Shown: positions 60,944-64,000 of the stretch, in pieces | Numbering within the stretch: the first letter of the stretch is position 1 | How the letters are laid out: each line of letters opens with the position of its first letter | Source of the DNA: an uncultured Bacteroidales bacterium | GTDB taxonomy: Bacteria; Bacteroidota; Bacteroidia; Bacteroidales; UBA11471 | DNA length: 64,000 nucleotides | Reading direction: 5' to 3' | NCBI GenBank assembly: GCA_944325415.1 | Contig: CALUZW010000009.1 | Span: 1 to 64,000 of the forward strand | The notes under the pieces: generated by a model | The model's database searches: none | What the model saw: only the letters and a program-made list of their open reading frames with translations | What the model was told of the DNA's origin: nothing | Program-made: the position numbers and the translations under genes

Positions 60944-62292
60944 AAAGTCTACTGATAAAAAACGCGCTTCTCGTCAACGAGGGCAAAAGCACAGTGGCAT
61001 CGGTGCTGGTCGTGGGCGATACCATCACGGCCGTCTATACCGACGATGCCTATGTCGACATCGAGAGCCATGTCGATACCGTCATCAATGCTACCGGCAA
61101 GTGGCTGTTGCCCGGTGTCATCGACGACCAGGTACACTTCCGTGAGCCCGGTCTCACCCACAAGGCCGACATCAATACCGAGTCGATGGCGGCGGTGGCT
61201 GGTGGTGTTACCTCCTTCATGGAGATGCCCAATACCAAGCCCCCCACTACGACACGCGAGGCCCTCGAATGGAAATTCTCCCGTGCGGCGCAGACCTCCC
61301 TGGCCAATTACTCTTTCTACATCGGTGCCACCAATGACAACATCGACGAGATACTCCGGGCCGACTATCGCCGTGTGTGCGGTATCAAGGTGTTCATGGG
61401 CTCGTCGACGGGAAACATGCTGGTCGATAACGGCGATGCCCTGGCCCGTATCTTTGCCGAGGCGCCGGCTCTCGTTGCCGTACATTGCGAGAAAGAAGAG
61501 ATTATCAAGGCCAACAAGGAAAAGTATATTGCCGAGTACGGAAAAGAGCTGCCTGTCTCTTTCCACCCGCTGATACGGAATGCCGAGGCCTGCTATGCCT
61601 CCTCGTCCGAGGCTGTGGAGCTGGCCCAGCGCTACAATACCCGCCTGCATCTGCTGCACCTCTCTACGGCCAAGGAGTTGACCCTGCTCAGCGACGGACC
61701 TGTTGAGGAGAAACGCATCACCGGCGAGGTGTGTGTGCATCACCTCTTTTTCGACGACAGCGACTATGCCCGCTATGGAAACCTGATAAAGTGGAACCCC
61801 GCCATCAAGACGGCCGCCGACCGCGAAGCCCTCATGCAGGCTACGGTGTCGGGCCGCATCGATGTGGTGGCTACCGACCATGCACCGCACCTGCTCGACG
61901 AGAAGCAGGGCTCCTGTCTCGAAGCCGCTTCGGGTGGCCCGCTGGTACAACACTCGTTGCAGGTGATGCTCGAAAAGTCGTTGCAGGGTGCTATCTCCCT
62001 CGAAACGGTTGTGGAGCGTATGTGTCATGCTCCTGCCAAACTCTTCGGTATCGAACGCCGGGGATTTATTCGCCCCGGATATTATGCCGACATGGTATTG
62101 GTCGACCCTGCCAAGCCCTACACGGTCACGCCCGAGAATGTGCTGACCAAGTGCTGCTGGTCGCCCTTTATGAATCATACCTTCCCGGTTACCATCGATA
62201 CCACCTTTGTCAATGGTATCATAGCCTATCAGAACGGGCAGGTCGAGCCCTCCTGCCGGGGCAAGGAATTGCGCTTCGGAAGCCGGTCGTAG
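60940..62292 (+). CDS. pyrC: Dihydroorotase, type I, with Gln in the metal motif
   Basis: The start at 60940 ([12 protein letters not shown]) overlaps the glycosyltransferase stop as ATGA and gives 450 residues. Amidohydrolase fold: [17 protein letters not shown] (residues 62-78) where the usual DxHxH reads D-x-Q64-x-H66, then [18 protein letters not shown] and ATDHAPH with conserved His and Asp. The Gln occurs, to my knowledge, in other Bacteroidetes dihydroorotases, so it does not prove loss of activity. Pyrimidine pathway, carbamoyl aspartate to dihydroorotate. Confidence 0.9.
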   Translation: MKSLLIKNALLVNEGKSTVASVLVVGDTITAVYTDDAYVDIESHVDTVINATGKWLLPGVIDDQVHFREPGLTHKADINTESMAAVAGGVTSFMEMPNTKPPTTTREALEWKFSRAAQTSLANYSFYIGATNDNIDEILRADYRRVCGIKVFMGSSTGNMLVDNGDALARIFAEAPALVAVHCEKEEIIKANKEKYIAEYGKELPVSFHPLIRNAEACYASSSEAVELAQRYNTRLHLLHLSTAKELTLLSDGPVEEKRITGEVCVHHLFFDDSDYARYGNLIKWNPAIKTAADREALMQATVSGRIDVVATDHAPHLLDEKQGSCLEAASGGPLVQHSLQVMLEKSLQGAISLETVVERMCHAPAKLFGIERRGFIRPGYYADMVLVDPAKPYTVTPENVLTKCCWSPFMNHTFPVTIDTTFVNGIIAYQNGQVEPSCRGKELRFGSRS

Positions 62293-62316
62293 AGTACCCG
62301 ACACTCTCTTATACAG

Positions 62317-62350
62317 CAGAGGCGGCGATGGTTATCCATCGCCGCCTCTG
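62317..62350 (+). terminator. Intrinsic terminator of pyrC
   Basis: A perfect 15-bp stem (62317-62331 with 62336-62350) with loop TTAT, 24 bases after the stop; followed by TCCGTTTCTG. Confidence 0.75.
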
Positions 62351-62392
62351 TCCGTTTCTGTAATTTTTACTGTGATAGAGACGATATGAAAC

Positions 62393-62424
62393 GACAACGG
62401 CCCGAACGAGTTGGGGCCGTTGTC
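62393..62424 (-). terminator. Hairpin after the malic enzyme gene
   Basis: An 11-bp perfect stem (62393-62403 with 62414-62424) lies 22 bases after the malic enzyme stop on the minus strand and is followed by GTTTCATATC. Weak T run. Confidence 0.6.
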
Positions 62425-62445
62425 TCGTGTAAAAGGTTGAAAAAT

Positions 62446-64000
62446 TTATTTCTTCTCGATTTTCTCTTGAACGATGGCGTCGACCACGGCGACAGTGGTG
62501 AGGTTGACAATGTCGCGCGGCGAGCTCTCGATGTCGGTAAAGTGAATCGGCTTGTTCAAGCCCATTTGTATCGGGCCGATGGAGTTGCCGATACCCATTT
62601 CAAGCAACAGCTTGTAGGCCGAATTGGCCGAGCTGAGGTTGGGGAAGATGAGGGTATTGACATCTTTTCCGGCCAGTCGGCTGAACGGGAAGGTGCGGTC
62701 GCGCAGCTCCTTGTTCAGGGCAAAGTGTACCTGCATTTCGCCGTCGATGGCCAGGTCGGGATACTCCTTCTGCATGATGGCAACGGCTTCGTGTACAAGA
62801 GCGGGGCTGCCCACCTTGTCGGCGCCGAAGTTGGAGTAGGAGAGCATGGCGATTTTGGGCTCTTGGGCAAAGAAGCGGAGGGTCTCGTTCGACAGTTTGG
62901 CGATGTCGACGAGTGTCTCGGTATTGGGGTGACGGTTGATAAGCGTGTCGGCCAGGAAGAAGGTGCCTTTGGGTGTGGTGATGATGTGCATGGCACCGAA
63001 GTGATTGTGTCCTTCACGGATGCCGATAACATCTTTGGCAATCTGTATCGTTTCGGTATACTTGGTGTAGGTGCCGGTGATGAAGGCATCGGCATCGCCG
63101 CACTCGACCATCATCATACCGAAATAGTTGCGGTCGTACATCTTCTCGTTGGCCTCGTCGGGGGTGATACCTTCGCGGCGGCGTTTCTTGGCCAGTATCT
63201 GAGCGTAGTGATGGCGGCGTGCTGCTTCGGCTTCGCTGCGCAGGCTCACGATTTCGATGCCGTCGAGGCTCAGACCCAGTTCTTTGGCCAGATTCTTGAT
63301 GTAGTCGGCATTACCCAGCAAGATGGGGTGGCATACTCCTTCCTGGTAGGCGGTAACGGCGGCAGTGAGCATATTCACATGGTTGGCTTCGGCAAATACC
63401 ACGCGTTTGGGGTTCTGCTTGGCCATGTCGGTGAAGTTGCGCAACATCTTGTTGTCGTAGCCCATGAGTGCTTCGAGTTTGGTCTGGTAGGCTGTCCAGT
63501 CTTCGATGGTCTTACGGGCCACACCCGATTTGATGGCAGCTTTGGCTACGGCGGGGGCTACTGTGGTGAGCAACCGAGGGTCAAGAGCCTTGGGTATGAT
63601 GTATTCGGGTCCGAAACTGATGCTTTCAAGTCCGTATGCGGCATTGACCACATCGGGTACCCGTCTTTTGGCGAGGTCGGCGATGGCATAAACCGCGGCC
63701 AGTTTCATCTCTTCATTGATGCAGGTGGCCCGTACGTCGAGGGCGCCGCGGAAGATGTAGGGGAATCCCAGCACGTTGTTGATTTGGTTGGGATAGTCCG
63801 AACGGCCGGTGGCGAAAATCAGGTCGGAGCGAGAGGCTTTGGCCTTCTCATAGGAGATTTCGGGGTTGGGGTTGGCCAGGGCAAAAACAATGGGACGCTC
63901 GTTCATCGACTGTACCATTTCGGTTGTCAGTACGTCGGCGCGGGAGAGGCCGAGGAATACGTCGGCTCCTTTCATGGCCTCGGCCAGTGTGCTGATGTTG
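62446..64000 (-). CDS. maeB: NADP-dependent malic enzyme (MaeB type), C-terminal part; 5' end outside window
   Basis: The frame is open to the window edge, so the ATG at 63975 is internal. The visible 517 residues hold the end of the NAD(P)-binding domain ([45 protein letters not shown]) and a C-terminal phosphotransacetylase-like domain ([48 protein letters not shown]). This malic-PTA fusion decarboxylates malate to pyruvate; in the E. coli relative the PTA domain is regulatory and not catalytic. A hairpin at 62393-62424 follows the gene. Confidence 0.93.
   Translation of the reverse strand, partial: NISTLAEAMKGADVFLGLSRADVLTTEMVQSMNERPIVFALANPNPEISYEKAKASRSDLIFATGRSDYPNQINNVLGFPYIFRGALDVRATCINEEMKLAAVYAIADLAKRRVPDVVNAAYGLESISFGPEYIIPKALDPRLLTTVAPAVAKAAIKSGVARKTIEDWTAYQTKLEALMGYDNKMLRNFTDMAKQNPKRVVFAEANHVNMLTAAVTAYQEGVCHPILLGNADYIKNLAKELGLSLDGIEIVSLRSEAEAARRHHYAQILAKKRRREGITPDEANEKMYDRNYFGMMMVECGDADAFITGTYTKYTETIQIAKDVIGIREGHNHFGAMHIITTPKGTFFLADTLINRHPNTETLVDIAKLSNETLRFFAQEPKIAMLSYSNFGADKVGSPALVHEAVAIMQKEYPDLAIDGEMQVHFALNKELRDRTFPFSRLAGKDVNTLIFPNLSSANSAYKLLLEMGIGNSIGPIQMGLNKPIHFTDIESSPRDIVNLTTVAVVDAIVQEKIEKK

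Overview
The window reads as ordinary chromosome of a Bacteroidales bacterium (phylum Bacteroidota), moderately GC-rich in its genes. The supporting signs are Bacteroidetes-type promoters (TTG, about 20 bp, TAnnTTTG) in front of several genes, few Shine-Dalgarno sequences, a tmRNA tag GENNYALAA, an RprX/RprY-type two-component pair, an EF-G2-type translation factor, FimB/Mfa2-type fimbrial lipoproteins and a C-terminal domain of the type IX secretion kind. A Barnesiella-like gut genus would fit, but the sequence alone does not settle the genus. I saw no insertion sequence, prophage, tRNA, rRNA or CRISPR array; the only structural RNA identified firmly is tmRNA.

Layout. 1-1035 is the tail of a large exported protein. 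1113-7722 is a complete tryptophan operon on the minus strand (trpL-trpB-E-G-D-C-F-A) with its promoter, a 20-residue leader peptide containing three consecutive Trp codons, and an attenuator hairpin. 7841-7978 holds a candidate small RNA. 8028-12437 has a secreted nucleoside-hydrolase-like protein and a tight operon (sigma-54 activator, LptE-like lipoprotein, TPR protein, SecG). 12407-12700 is a tandem repeat array. 12858-17975 is a tandem array of two unknown families of secreted proteins, mosaic and partly decayed. 18064-23358 carries a DPS-like ferritin, an AraC regulator, ssrA, a MarR regulator, holB and metF.

23359-42018 is the most distinctive part. A long AT-rich leader region with two terminator-like hairpins and two tiny ORFs is followed by a surface-fibre locus: DUF3575 barrel, DUF3868/OmpA-like protein, a probable Mfa1-type major fimbrial lipoprotein preceded by a 13-A tract, a FimB/Mfa2-type anchor, a further lipoprotein, and a 3,936-residue beta-helix protein with an embedded F5/8C-like domain and a T9SS-like C-terminus. 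ATGA overlaps link the last three genes.

42239-47105 is a lipid A-type phosphoesterase, a glycosyltransferase, polyphosphate kinase and exopolyphosphatase, followed convergently by rprY/rprX. 49692-64000 is mostly housekeeping: EF-G2-like fusA2, hemW, a DUF2490-like barrel, rlmH, nadC, an IMPACT-family protein, mfd, a dolichol-phosphate-mannose-synthase-like glycosyltransferase, dihydroorotase and the C-terminal part of a malic enzyme. A second copy of the tandem repeat array lies at 54469-54808. In both arrays the unit nearest the downstream gene forms an exact TTG-N20-TAnnTTTG promoter, which is the most unexpected pattern in the window together with the trp attenuator and the mosaic secreted-protein array.
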